Part shown: in pieces, positions 24,095 through 34,987 of the stretch
How the letters are laid out: each line of letters opens with the position of its first letter
How positions within the stretch are numbered: the stretch's first letter is position 1
NCBI GenBank assembly: GCA_900660155.1
Contig: CABFPE010000114.1
Span: forward strand, 1,269,809-1,333,808
Reading direction: 5' to 3'
DNA: 64,000 bases
Source of the DNA: Hofstenia miamia
Lineage: Eukaryota > Xenacoelomorpha > Acoela > Hofsteniidae
Program-made: the position numbers and the translations under genes
The notes under the pieces: generated by a model
Database searches by the model: none
Seen by the model: the letters and a program-made list of their open reading frames with translations, nothing else
What the model was told of the DNA's origin: nothing

Positions 24095-25857
24095 AAGGTG
24101 TTTATTACACAAATTTTTGACTGATCTTAGTTTTTGTAAATTGGATTAATGGATTTTAAAAAATGGTATTTTCCTCAAATTTTCTGCAAGCGGCAAAACG
24201 GACTATACCGTTAATTCGGTGTAATTAGCTATTAATTAAATCTAAAATTAAAAGCGAAAATTTAATTAAATTATAATGATTCAGAATTTATGAAGTATTA
24301 ACAATAACATACAAAACTAGTAAATAGAGAAATTTATTGACGAAATTATCTAAAATTAGTAGTATACGAAAATAATGAGCAATCCCTGAAATAATTTGAT
24401 TTACTTTAGTCATTCCCACATTCATTTGATTTTATTTAAGTTGTGTCTCAGTATATACATGCGAAACGTGTGCACTTGTCGTGATGAATTCACTCCTTAC
24501 AAATTTTCGTGTGCTGACAACACAGTACAGCTCCAAGATTCCCATCGCACCGGAGCTTTGGAATCATATCAATGCCTTCTCATACTTGTACAGTTTGTTT
24601 TGCTAGTGTGTAGCCACAATATGGTAGTTGAGTAGGGATTCTCGTGCATGAATTTAACAGAAACTGATCATATGAACCAGATGCACTAAGAGTGATACAG
24701 GAATTTTTCTGCCGTGAGTACTTTGAGAACTTTCATATTTCACACGAATTGGATGAAATCGTCATGATGGTGTCCAAGAAATTCCAAGAAGAAAGCAAGG
24801 CAATGAAGGCGGACAATTGTCGAAAGAAATCGTATGCTGAAGATCGTCAGTGGCTAAATGTGTTCAAGCGGAGAACGGCAACCACAGTGCAGAAGGATAT
24901 CACATCAACTACCTCTGAGATCGAGAAGGCTGGAGAACTTGTTGAACAGCTCAAGAGACGCAGTTGCTATGTCTTTCGTTAACAATAATAATTAATAGTT
25001 TAATGCATATCTTAAATGGCGTAGTTTGCTGTTGTTACGCCCAGTACCGGTACTTCCATTTTATTTTCATGTTATCGTATGATCAACAACTTTATCATGC
25101 CTCCGCAATAGCTGAATAATTTGCTTTTCTTTTTAAATTTATTGTTTATCACCTGTGTATGTGAGCAGCTCATATTGAGCTCTTTTCAGTTTAAATTTTG
25201 TCGTTCGTCCTTTTTGATAATGTTTTCTGCAAGCTACATGTATACCTTCAGTGTATTGCTACAAACATACATTTTGGTAGAAAATCACACTGTCTGCTAT
25301 GAATTTCCTCTGGGTGATTTTCAAGAATATACAAAAGGTATCTAAAACTGATTTTTTTGCCTTTGTGAGGAATATTACTTGAGGTCACATGTCATTAGGT
25401 CATTCTATGACTTGAGATCCCTAAAAAGTCACCATTTTCAGATCAATACAAGGTCCCTAATAAATTCAATCAAATGGTCAGTCTGTTTATGTATGTATGT
25501 ATGTATGTACGTGTTCTGAAATATTTCCAAGCTCACTTTTGAAATGGGTATTACTTTATTATTTTTTCCAAAATATCAATAGAAAAGTTTCGCATTGCTT
25601 TCTATTGGATTGTTTTTGTTTAATTATATAAATATGTAGCCGGATATTTGTATGCCAACCATAAATAATGTAGTAAAATATATTCATATATATCGTGTTT
25701 AGCTAAAATATGTTTGTAAACACAAGAGCTAAACTAAAACTTCTTATTGATGAACCCAATTTACTCAGGCATCTTGGCAATTGATCGCCAATTTTGTTAA
25801 TTCTAATTTTTTTTTTNAATTGGACTGTGCTAAAACCTTACATTATGATAATATATA
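24095..25857 (+). other. Intergenic stretch with one possible exon
   Basis: Apart from the open frame at 24692-24982, nothing is recognised. A short (ATGT)n run lies near 25490-25512 and a single N at 25817. Confidence 0.4.
24692..24982 (+). CDS. Possible exon or small ORF, unrecognised
   Basis: This 96-codon open frame has a base composition closer to the host exons than to the flanks, with several CpGs and mixed codons. The product is charged and probably helical. Its second half is rich in Glu, Lys and Thr and could form a short coiled coil, and it ends Tyr-Val-Phe-Arg before a TAA. The ATG at 24692 is only the first in frame; the real start could be a splice acceptor upstream. It may be the last exon of a host gene whose other exons I cannot identify, or chance. 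No family recognised. Confidence 0.3.
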   Translation: MIQEFFCREYFENFHISHELDEIVMMVSKKFQEESKAMKADNCRKKSYAEDRQWLNVFKRRTATTVQKDITSTTSEIEKAGELVEQLKRRSCYVFR

Positions 25858-25864
25858 TACACTA

Positions 25865-25898
<34 letters not shown>

Positions 25899-25900
25899 TA
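25858..25900. repeat. (TA)n microsatellite
   Basis: A run of TA dinucleotides abuts the left end of the Tc1-like element at 25904. Tc1 elements insert at TA. Confidence 0.9.
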
Positions 25901-25903
25901 TAA

Positions 25904-27197
25904 TTTGTCTGGACTTATTAGGACTATTGCCAATCAGACAATAAAAGCTTCAAATATAATGTAAAAATCAACAAATCACGCTGAGTAACAGTTCAAAAAC
26001 AGTCAATATTTCTGTGGCCACCTTTCACTTCAATCACGCCAGCAACTTGTGGCATGCTGTCAACAAGATTGTGCAACACATCAGTAATTGTAGGATCGTG
26101 ATGCCAAATATTTATGATCTTAGCTTATCAACTCTTGTTTGGTTATAATTGATTCTGCAGCCAACCAACGGGTAATGATGGCCCACGAGTTTTCTATTGG
26201 ATTTAGGTCAGGGGTATTGCCTGGCCATCCAATAACTTGACATTAATCCTATCAAAATAGTGCTTCACAAGACGAGCTGTGTGGCATGGGGCGCAATCTT
26301 GCATAAATATTCCCTCATAATCCGGAAACCATTTATGAAGTTGCGGCATCATTCTTGTTTGCATTACTTGTAGGTAAGATGTTGCATTCATGGAACCTTC
26401 GCAGGCATGGAGCCAACCAGTTCCATGATAGGAAACGTTCCCCACATAATGACCTTGGTCGGATGTTTCACTAGCTGCTGCACTGGAGCAGGTGACCTGA
26501 TTGGCTACCAAACACGTTGTTGCAAAGCTTCCTGGCACTCGAAAGTTGACTCATCACTGAAAGCAACCTTCCTCCACTCTTCCACAATCCAATTAGCATG
26601 CTGACGGGCGAAGGCAGGGCGCTTTTGTTTCATTTCATTTGTCTATCGTGGCACTGTTCGAGGCCTCACAGTATGGCAAACCATCTCATGGAGTCTTGTT
26701 CACACAGTACATGAAGAAGACGTGATGAGTGGTTCCTTACGTATAGTGTACACCAAGAATCGATCGTCTTGCGGGGTTGACTTCCTCTTAGCTCCACATT
26801 TCCCACGTCTATTAACAGTGAAGGCGCTTCCAGTAGCCATATTAGTCTTCACTCTAACAACAGAAGTCTTTGAAATATTGCCGCGAGTGGCAATTACATA
26901 TTGAGGCAAACTTTCACGCAACAACACTTCGATTTTCCCCACCTGTATTTGAGTTAAATTTGTGGATTTTAAACATTTTACAATGTCTGATTGGCAATGG
27001 TCCTAATAATATGTTCAGACAAATTTTTACATTGTGTCTGGCTTGGTAGTGTTTGACTGAGACCAGTTTATATTGTACTGTAATGTAGGTTTATATGTTA
27101 ACTTGCTGTAGTGAAAAGGGCATGAAAGGTAGGGTTATCGATCTATCATAAGAAAATAAAAAAAATGAGGTGGTCCTAATAAAATGTCCCAGACAGT
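25904..27197 (-). mobile_element. Tc1-like DNA transposon, broken
   Basis: Minus-strand transposase pieces: a helix-turn-helix DNA-binding part with Lys-Cys-Gly-Ala-Lys-Arg-Lys and Asp-Asp-Arg-Phe-Leu motifs (26700-26942), and a catalytic part with Phe-Met-Gln-Asp-Cys-Ala-Pro-Cys-His (26203-26538). A Thr-Pro-Asp-Leu-Asn-Pro-Ile-Glu-Asn motif follows in another frame just below 26220. The usual Asn after the second catalytic Asp is replaced by Cys. Left end TTGTCTGGAC...TATTAGGAC (25904 on) is inverted at 26984-27022. A further copy of the motif lies at about 27165-27197, giving two repeats on the right side. Several frameshifts make it dead. (TA)n flanks both sides. Confidence 0.85.
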
Positions 27198-27206
27198 ATA
27201 TGTACA

Positions 27207-27242
<36 letters not shown>
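27198..27242. repeat. (TA)n microsatellite
   Basis: An alternating TA run flanks the right end of the Tc1-like element. Confidence 0.9.
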
Positions 27243-27245
<3 letters not shown>

Positions 27246-27337
27246 TAAGTAATATGGGTTTTATACTGAACGCCCGCGACCACCGATTTGCCCCATACTT
27301 AGCACCCGCAAGCAGTTCGGTCGGTTAACATCAAAAA

Positions 27338-27403
27338 AAGCCCAAATTAAGTATGCGTGATAGCTGTAGGGTTCATTTAATAGCCACACATCAAATTTGG
27401 GCT
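27338..27403. repeat. Short inverted repeat
   Basis: AGCCCAAATT at the left is repeated inverted as AAATTTGGGCT at the right, with about 45 bases between. It could fold as a hairpin. Its meaning is unknown. Confidence 0.5.
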
Positions 27404-27747
27404 CAAGGGAAGCAATTCTCAAAAAATATATTAAACTGAAAAAAAAATGAAAAATATTGTTGAAAAAATTGGATTTATTACCATTTCAACAGTTATGGAT
27501 GCGTTTTAGAACTAATTTTTTACATTTTCAAAAAATGTAGGCGTTGTTCAATATCTGATGTTATTTTAAGGTCGATGTTCCCAATGAAAATGAGGTCCGC
27601 TTCCGACCATATCAAAAATTCCGATTTCAGCCGGAATATATGCGATATTGCGCAGTTTTTCATCAGTGTCTGTAAACAACATGCTTAAGCCATTTCTGGT
27701 GTCAAAATTTGGAAAAAGCGTGCGCAGGGTACAGTCCTGTTTCAAAA

Positions 27748-27921
27748 TTTTACGTAGCGCCCATATATATTTGACAACCTTTACCAGAGCGCTCGTATAT
27801 ATTTGGTGATTTTATCTTAGCGGCCGTATATATATATATATANTTTACGTAGCGCCCATATATATTTGACAACCTTTACCAGAGCGCTCGTATATATTTG
27901 GTGATTTTATCTTAGCGGCCG

Positions 27922-27930
<9 letters not shown>
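27748..27930. repeat. Duplicated block of GCG/TATATA units around a single N
   Basis: A block of about 85-95 bp beginning TTTACGTAGCGCCCATATAT occurs at 27748 and again at 27844, separated by (TA)n and one N at 27843. Inside each block are three diverged units of about 31-33 bp, each with AGCG followed by CCC, CTC or GCC and then a TATATA run. The exact duplication next to an N may be an assembly join. Confidence 0.75.
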
Positions 27931-27958
<28 letters not shown>

Positions 27959-27962
<4 letters not shown>

Positions 27963-28729
27963 TATTTTCTTATATATAAATATTGTTGTTTATTTACTTT
28001 AGTTAAAGTGCTAGATCAACTTCACAGGAAACGCAATAAATTCATTTATTCGCAAAGCAGTGATTAATTAATTTCTTACTTTCCTTGTTATTGGTAATAT
28101 GTAGCATAGTTTATTTAATTAGTTTTATCGTAAAAATGCTGTTTTGGATGTTTTGCGCGGGGTCCACATCTTTACGCTCAAAAGCAATTATTAGACTTGC
28201 AGCATTATAAACGTATTGACATAATATAATTATCCTGTAAATACATACACTTTAATATCAACTGTTTTAAACGAACACTGCTCAGGTCATAGGACACCAA
28301 TTAACGTAAACTAGTAACAAATTTACGAGAATTTTCAAGAGAAGTATGTCGTTTGTCTGATGGGTTGTTTGACGAATGTTTGATAATGTATCTTCGCAAC
28401 ATGTTTGCAAAACAATTATTATTAATAGCTTGCTTGATCGGACGTTTGATAATGTATCACACAACAACAATGTTTATAATCGATTTTTATTTCAATATAT
28501 ATTTTTTTAAATATATTTTTTTGCGGAATATATATTTCAAATTTACGTGTGATAGTTTTTTTAGCAACCATAGATTATAATAATTGCTATTAATACAAAT
28601 GCATAGGTAGTAGGCTTTTTGTTATCTGCTTGAGCTTTATCACCTGATACACATAAGAAATGACATTGGATGAACTTTATTTACTTTTGCCATGAGTGCA
28701 ATAACGTAATTGGTATTCTTTTTTAGAAT
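27959..28729 (+). other. Upstream region of SNRPD1
   Basis: AT-rich, with no second gene seen. It should hold the promoter and at least one untranslated exon of SNRPD1, since a splice acceptor lies three bases before its ATG, but I cannot place them. Confidence 0.4.
28714..28726 (+). other. Splice acceptor just upstream of the SNRPD1 start
   Basis: A pyrimidine run TATTCTTTTTTAG ends three bases before the ATG. It implies a 5'-untranslated intron or a spliced-leader acceptor. Confidence 0.6.
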
Positions 28730-29122
28730 ATGAAACTGGTTAGATTTTTGATGAAGCTCAGTCATGAGTCTGTTACAATTGAATTAAAAAATGGTTCTGT
28801 TGTTCAAGGCACAGTAACTGGTGTTGAGGTGACGATGAACACTCATCTTAAGAATGTCAAACTAACTATGAAAAATAGATCGGATCCCATTGCTATGGAT
28901 GCCCTCACCATTCGAGGTAATAATATTAGACATTTCATTTTGCCAGATAGTCTGGCGTTGGACACTCTCTTAATTGATGACACTCCACGTGCTAAATTCA
29001 AACCAGGCTCAAGAGATAAGATGCGACCAGGCATGCGTGGACGCGGTCGAGGTCGAGGTGGTCCCAGGGGTCGAGGTCGAGGTGGTCCTAGAAGACCTGG
29101 CGGAATGGGTGGTCGTTTCTAA
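28730..29122 (+). CDS. SNRPD1: Small nuclear ribonucleoprotein Sm D1
   Basis: This 130-residue protein is one of the seven Sm proteins that form the ring on U1, U2, U4 and U5 snRNAs in the spliceosome. The Sm1 motif spans about residues 8-45 ([10 protein letters not shown]) and the Sm2 motif residues 61-73 (Ile-Arg-Gly-Asn-Asn-Ile-Arg). The tail from about residue 101 is an Arg-Gly repeat, the kind that PRMT5 dimethylates for SMN-dependent assembly. Length is close to the human protein (119 residues); the extra length is in the tail. The coding part is a single exon, intact, starting at the conserved Met-Lys-Leu-Val-Arg-Phe. The ATG lies three bases after a splice acceptor. The coding sequence keeps CpG, unlike the retroelements. 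Confidence 0.97.
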   Translation: MKLVRFLMKLSHESVTIELKNGSVVQGTVTGVEVTMNTHLKNVKLTMKNRSDPIAMDALTIRGNNIRHFILPDSLALDTLLIDDTPRAKFKPGSRDKMRPGMRGRGRGRGGPRGRGRGGPRRPGGMGGRF

Positions 29123-32100
29123 GTGTTATTTATTTGTTATGTCCAGGATTTTTTTTGAATATATCTAGTTTTTAGTTGTTTTCAAAATTATTTTTATTCG
29201 AATTGTTGAATCAAAATTCATTTCTAGTTTATCACACATTTATGTTATATTTATGAATGTTTCTCACTTTATCATAAAATATCAAATTGTCTGTTTATTA
29301 AATGATGAATTTAATGATATACTAATAAGGGATGAAATTCTTTATTTCTTTATAATGAAATTTTGTGTTTGATGTTCATCTGGATGTTCAAAAATAAATA
29401 GCTTAAAATGAATTTTTTCAAAAAGAATGTACTAATCTATGCTCAATTTTTATAATTTAATTGGACACATTCTGTTTTCATTAATATTCACATCTCCAAG
29501 AGTTGTCTAAATGTTTAGTAGACTTCCTAATTATATTTTGAAGTTTTTTAAATTGGGGAATTCGAGATAAATTTAAACCGTTCCACTTCTTTGTGCCTAT
29601 ACCCTTTTGAGGTCTATGATTGGAAACAATAAAATCATCATGTCATAATCAATTTTAATTTGATAGACTCGTGTTTTGGAATGAAATATAGTAGTTGTAC
29701 ATTTTCCTAAGTGAAGTTTTTGTTTGTAGTTGTGAATTGTGATAAAATAGAATCCTGCAATATTGAAATTGGATAAAGATAATTGCATTGATCAATTGTT
29801 TATCTTTTTTCTCCATTAACCATTTTTCTAATTTTAGAAATATATTGATGAATATTTTACCCAATTTGTTGTGTAGAGGTATTATTTTTTCTGAGTACTC
29901 TTTTCAGAATTTTCGGTCTCTTGAACGGAATACTAACTGTTTTTGATTTACTGAATGTGAACAACTTTATTTGACATTCAACATGTTGTTGTAAATATTT
30001 AGCGAATATAATTGCTTTCTTTTCTGTATTTATAAGAGAGGTATCATTAGCATATTGATTTGCAATAGGATCCATAGTATATAATGATAAATCACTACTC
30101 TGTAATACTACTTGATCTATATTGATATTTCAAAAGAAAATAATATCTATCCCGACTGGTTCTCGACGATTTTCTAAGAATCTCATAATAAAATTCGCGT
30201 ATACCAAATTTTTTGCTGTATTAATTTTTCTTTGTAAAATGTAAAAATTCATTTATTTGAAAGCCTTGCTCTAATCTTGAAATGCAACCGCATGTGTTTT
30301 TTTTCAAATGTGGTTAGTTTTTAAGTGATTGATAATTTTGTTAAGGGAATTTTGTTTGCATTTTAAGTGAGATTATGATTTTGAACAGCATTGGGTCATC
30401 TCTCTTATGAGTTACTACATCAGTTGCTAATTTTACTGTTGCTCAAATGGGTCCTAAAAATTGATCCAATGAGATTTTTCCAAATTTTGAGATTGCTTTG
30501 CGTTCTGCTGTATATTGTTACTAATTGACATTTTTATTGTTAAAATTTAAAATTCAGAATGCATTAGTATCAATATTTCGCCTCCTATTTACGCAAAATT
30601 GGACAACATTAATCATACGTCAGCAGCTGTCGTAAAGTTTTTTATGCTAAAAAACGTTTATAATAAGAGAATAAAAATGCTTGCCTGAAAATGTAAATAT
30701 TTATACTGGTTTTCATTAAGATTTTCAAAAAGATTTTCCAAAATATTGTCGTTAAGTTAACAAAAATTTAATACTTACCTAATGTTAGGTTAATTTCACA
30801 CATGTTTTAGATTAATATTTTTTAATAGTGATAACTAGCAGTTAGGGGCTAGTGTAATTGTTTAAGGATTTTATAAAATTACAATTTTTAATAAACTTGA
30901 ACTTAGTCTTAGAACCTGTGAGTTGACTTTTTTAGGCTAGAGTCGGGTTGGAACCCTAACTCGCGAGTTCGAGTCTAGTTAGACTTATATTTAGACATTT
31001 TTCTCTGACTAACTATATATAACTGTGCTACCCTATATAAATACAGCATTTTAAACTGAATCAGAGAAACTAAACCTAATGGCTTACAATGTGAGAGATA
31101 TAGTGAAAGGTCGGTGGATTCTTCTACATTATAGGCAAAATTTGAAGAAAAATAGTACTCGAACTCGACACGAATTTCGAGTAATCGCAGAGCCCTAACT
31201 AGGATTGTTTCCTAATATGAGTAGTCTTCAGAATTAAGTAGAACATTTGGTAATTTCAATTTTCGTGATATATTCATTTATTTCAATTTGAATTCATACA
31301 TTTCTGTATATTGGTATGTCAACCAGCATTGCGAAATACAGACTTAAGCTTAGCCTTAACAATACATTCGTTATTTGCTTATCTTGACTTTACTAAATGT
31401 TAATGGGAAAACCTAAAACAACAAATGATTTTGTTAAATACGTTTGTAAATATTTAAGTGTTTTGAACCCCATATTAAATAATCACATCTGAAATATAAT
31501 CATAGCATAGTAAATACGGAAAATTTCTTTTTGTATTGTAAAAGTAACTTGCATTATAAACAGTAAGTGGAGTAATTTCTTTACTTTTTAATTTTGTCTA
31601 AATTTCCAGTAGCCACAATATGTTTCCATTGATTAGCTCACAATATTGGATAGCTTGAAATTCGTTAAATTTATTGCAAAGGGCATGTCATTACATTTTA
31701 AATGCGCTTCTGTCACAAAGGACATAATTATTTTGAGGTTGGCTGTCGCATTTTATTCCCTAAAATAACGAAATATATTTCTGATAAAGACCTGTTTAAA
31801 ACATTAATGTTCTACTATCCTGGTGCCAAACATGTAGCTGGATAGAAGATTACATGTAGAGGTAAAAGATATTCATTAAAAAGATCTTAGATAGAGCTTT
31901 GGGTTGTCCAATTTTTGACATCCATGAACTAGTAGCGCGGACATAACTTAGTCAATAATTAAATGCGATGTTCCAGCAGAACAGTGCTCGGTGTCGAAAA
32001 TCCAAAAAAGTACCTTATTGAATTGCTCAACATTGAAAGTTATTTGCAAAGGTGTTCAAACTCCATTCAATAAACGTTGAAAATGGATGAATGTGCTAGA

Positions 32101-34987
32101 ATTCGTGTCTGCTGAAACTATCACTCGATCCTAAACACATTTTTCATTATAAATTTTCTTAACAAAATGTCAAATTCTAATATCTTATACATGTATATAC
32201 ATGTATACAGTCAAACCTCAGTTGTCTATACTATTAGAATACTCAAAATAGGGCAGTTAAAAATTGCGCCCTTGACGTATTTAGTAAAATGACCCTCCAT
32301 TTAGGGTCCATTAAAAGTGCAACTTATAAAACATGCACTGTAGAAACTTTCAAAATTGCGCACTGAAAAAATCCAAGTGCTTAAAATTGGTAAATTTTTG
32401 CTAGCTTATTGTAGACTATCTCCGCTTCGCCACTATATGCATTGAAATAATATAATTGTTATATTGTCTCTACAATCTCTGACATATAACCATATGCAGT
32501 GGCAGATTGGCAGACTGGCAAAAAACAGGTGTCTCGCCTCTGAGGGGGCCTCATTTGATCAGTGGCGTAGCCAGGGTCGACAAGTGGCTAAGGAGATAAT
32601 GCCCTACAGGTGTGTGATGTAATTCTAAATAATTATTGTGCATCGCATGTGGCTCAGTATATTGACAGCTCATTTCCCATATTCACAAATTTAATTTTTA
32701 CATAAATCGTGTTGCAGAAAAATCGCGCAGTCAGCGCAAGACCTCGCCAGGCAGTTCATAATTTGATGGGAGCTTGTGCCGTGGTGCTTTGTTTTTTTAT
32801 GTCAAAGCTTATTTTTTTACGTATTATTTAGACATTTACGTATTCTACTGTGTTGTTGTCTAAATAATACCATTAAAATTCTGAAAATTCACAGAAAACT
32901 GAGATTATTTACAGGATAACAATTTGTAGAGTAAAAATGGCACAATTTTCTACAAATTTCACTAATTTTCTGTGAGACGCTCTGGGAGTACAAGACTTCC
33001 GAAATTTCATTTGAACTGCCACCCAAGAACCCCCAGCCTTATTTGGGGCTCCGCCTCAGACACCATCCTACGAAGCCTCCTACTTTCAATTTTACCAGAG
33101 TGAAGCAGCCAATCCGTCTCTGACCATATGATCTTGGGAATTTCATTGTCTTTTTTATAATGCATATGTTGAAAACAGTATGGGAGAAGTATCTTCAAGA
33201 ACTACTTTCAAAACACAAGATTCTCGGTTATCAAAGTATAAGACGTCAATCGGTGAATTGATGATGCATATAATGATAGTAACTTTGAAATTGAATAAAT
33301 TGTATTAAATGAAGAAGTGAATACAATATGGATTACATACTTCAAATAACAAACAAGAGGCATTTGCAATACTAGAAAATTGCAGGATGGAAATCAGATT
33401 GAAATCAAAATATTTTATAATTTTGGCAATATTATTGCAATAATTGCACAAAATTCTTTCAAACTGCATCCTTTTGCTGAGTGCGTTTCAATCTCATCAC
33501 ATTTCATTTGAATACATTTTGAATTTTGTTGTTTGAACTATGGTAGTACTCAAAATGGGGCACTTAGTGCTACAGTCCCAAGGAGGTGCGTTGAATTAAT
33601 GTTTGACTGAACTTCTTTTTTCCCATTTCCTAACGAATGGCTGTTCACTGGAATATCCAGTTTCTAATAACATTCCAAGGGAATATTTTTAAAATCTTAT
33701 ATAAATTTTTATGGTATAGCTGTGATGAAATATCAATGTAATGTAATAGCGGTTCAATAGTTGCATATTTTATCATAAATTGCAGCCCTTGTCAACTATT
33801 GTCTACATAAAATGCAATATCATTATTTTCAACTTCAGGAGGCAAAAATGACATCACTAAAATGCAAATTATGTAATTATATGCTTAAAAACAATCTAAG
33901 TATTTGGATTACAAGTATTTGAAAACTTCTTTATTGTTCCGCAAAACGGTCAACGGTTCCTATGTTAAATTATAAATATTGATTTTGATTTCTCATTGAT
34001 TTTGCAATTGATGAAGCTTACATTCTAATTGAGGAGGTTGGGAAGAATTAAATCCTACATTAATTTAAAAGATTATTTAAATTCTGTAGCAAATTACAGA
34101 GCTGGCTGGACTTTATGCCAATAACGGCTTAATCCAATGTTTTCTTTTGTATCTATTTCTACGATACATGCTATTTTTATAACAAAAGCAATGCACTAAG
34201 CCTTGCATTCGCCATCAAATATATTCAAGTTCACTAAACTGTCTTCCTCAACCGTGTATGAAAATTGTAATACTTTCAAGCTGCTTGGAAAGGCTGAACG
34301 CAAACAGCGCACATACCTGTCATCCTTTGTGACCTCAACCGATCAATCTCTGCTGGCTCCACCACATCACTGACTCAGCACTTACACATTTTTCTTAAAT
34401 ACATATTTTTATGAATAATTTTACGTACAGTTCCGAATCGTATCCCACCTGTTGATAAAGAAATTGTACAACTTTATGATATAAGAATAATAAACGCATG
34501 TAGGTTTTTGCTAATTCATGTACTAGCAATATCTATTTAACTAACCAAACATAAGTTGTGTGAACATTTAAAATAGTTAGCGCGTTAAAAGTAGTAAGTA
34601 CTACATTTAGTAGGCCATGATCCAATGCTGATTAGGAACCTGCTGGTGGTTTGTAAATTTAAAATATATATATATATATACTCAAATTACTCAGAGTTGG
34701 GATGCAAATTTCTCGATTCTTAGTAACACTTAATATAACGCACTAAATAATTAAATAGTAATTGTAGTACCGCGTTTCTGTCTGAAATATTTCTTCTTAC
34801 TTTTGCGATACTTCTAGACTGTTACTTCATTGGACTGTAATAACATTATTAACAGAATATATTTTGCAAAATATTAGTAGCGTACGTAAAGAGTTACTAT
34901 ATTAGGTTTCTGATGTATTTACTAAATTTTATTTAATTTATAGTATTTGTTACATTTTCAAAATTTTATTTTAGTTGTTGATATATT
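29123..34987 (+). other. Intergenic stretch between SNRPD1 and FARS2
   Basis: The SNRPD1 3' UTR comes first, with a possible AATAAA near 29393. No other gene is seen. Weak remains of DNA transposons are likely: a TCGA-rich patch at 30940-31205 ending in a hAT-like GGGCTCTGCGATTACTCGAA end (read on the minus strand), and CAGTGGCGTAGCC-type terminal sequence near 32565. None is complete enough to classify. A (TA)n run lies near 34666-34681. Confidence 0.4.

Noticed and set aside
32209-33607. Pogo/Tigger-like element with CAGTCAAACCTC at the left and GTTTGACTG at the right
   Set aside because: Only about nine bases of inverted match, no TA at the right joint and no transposase remains.
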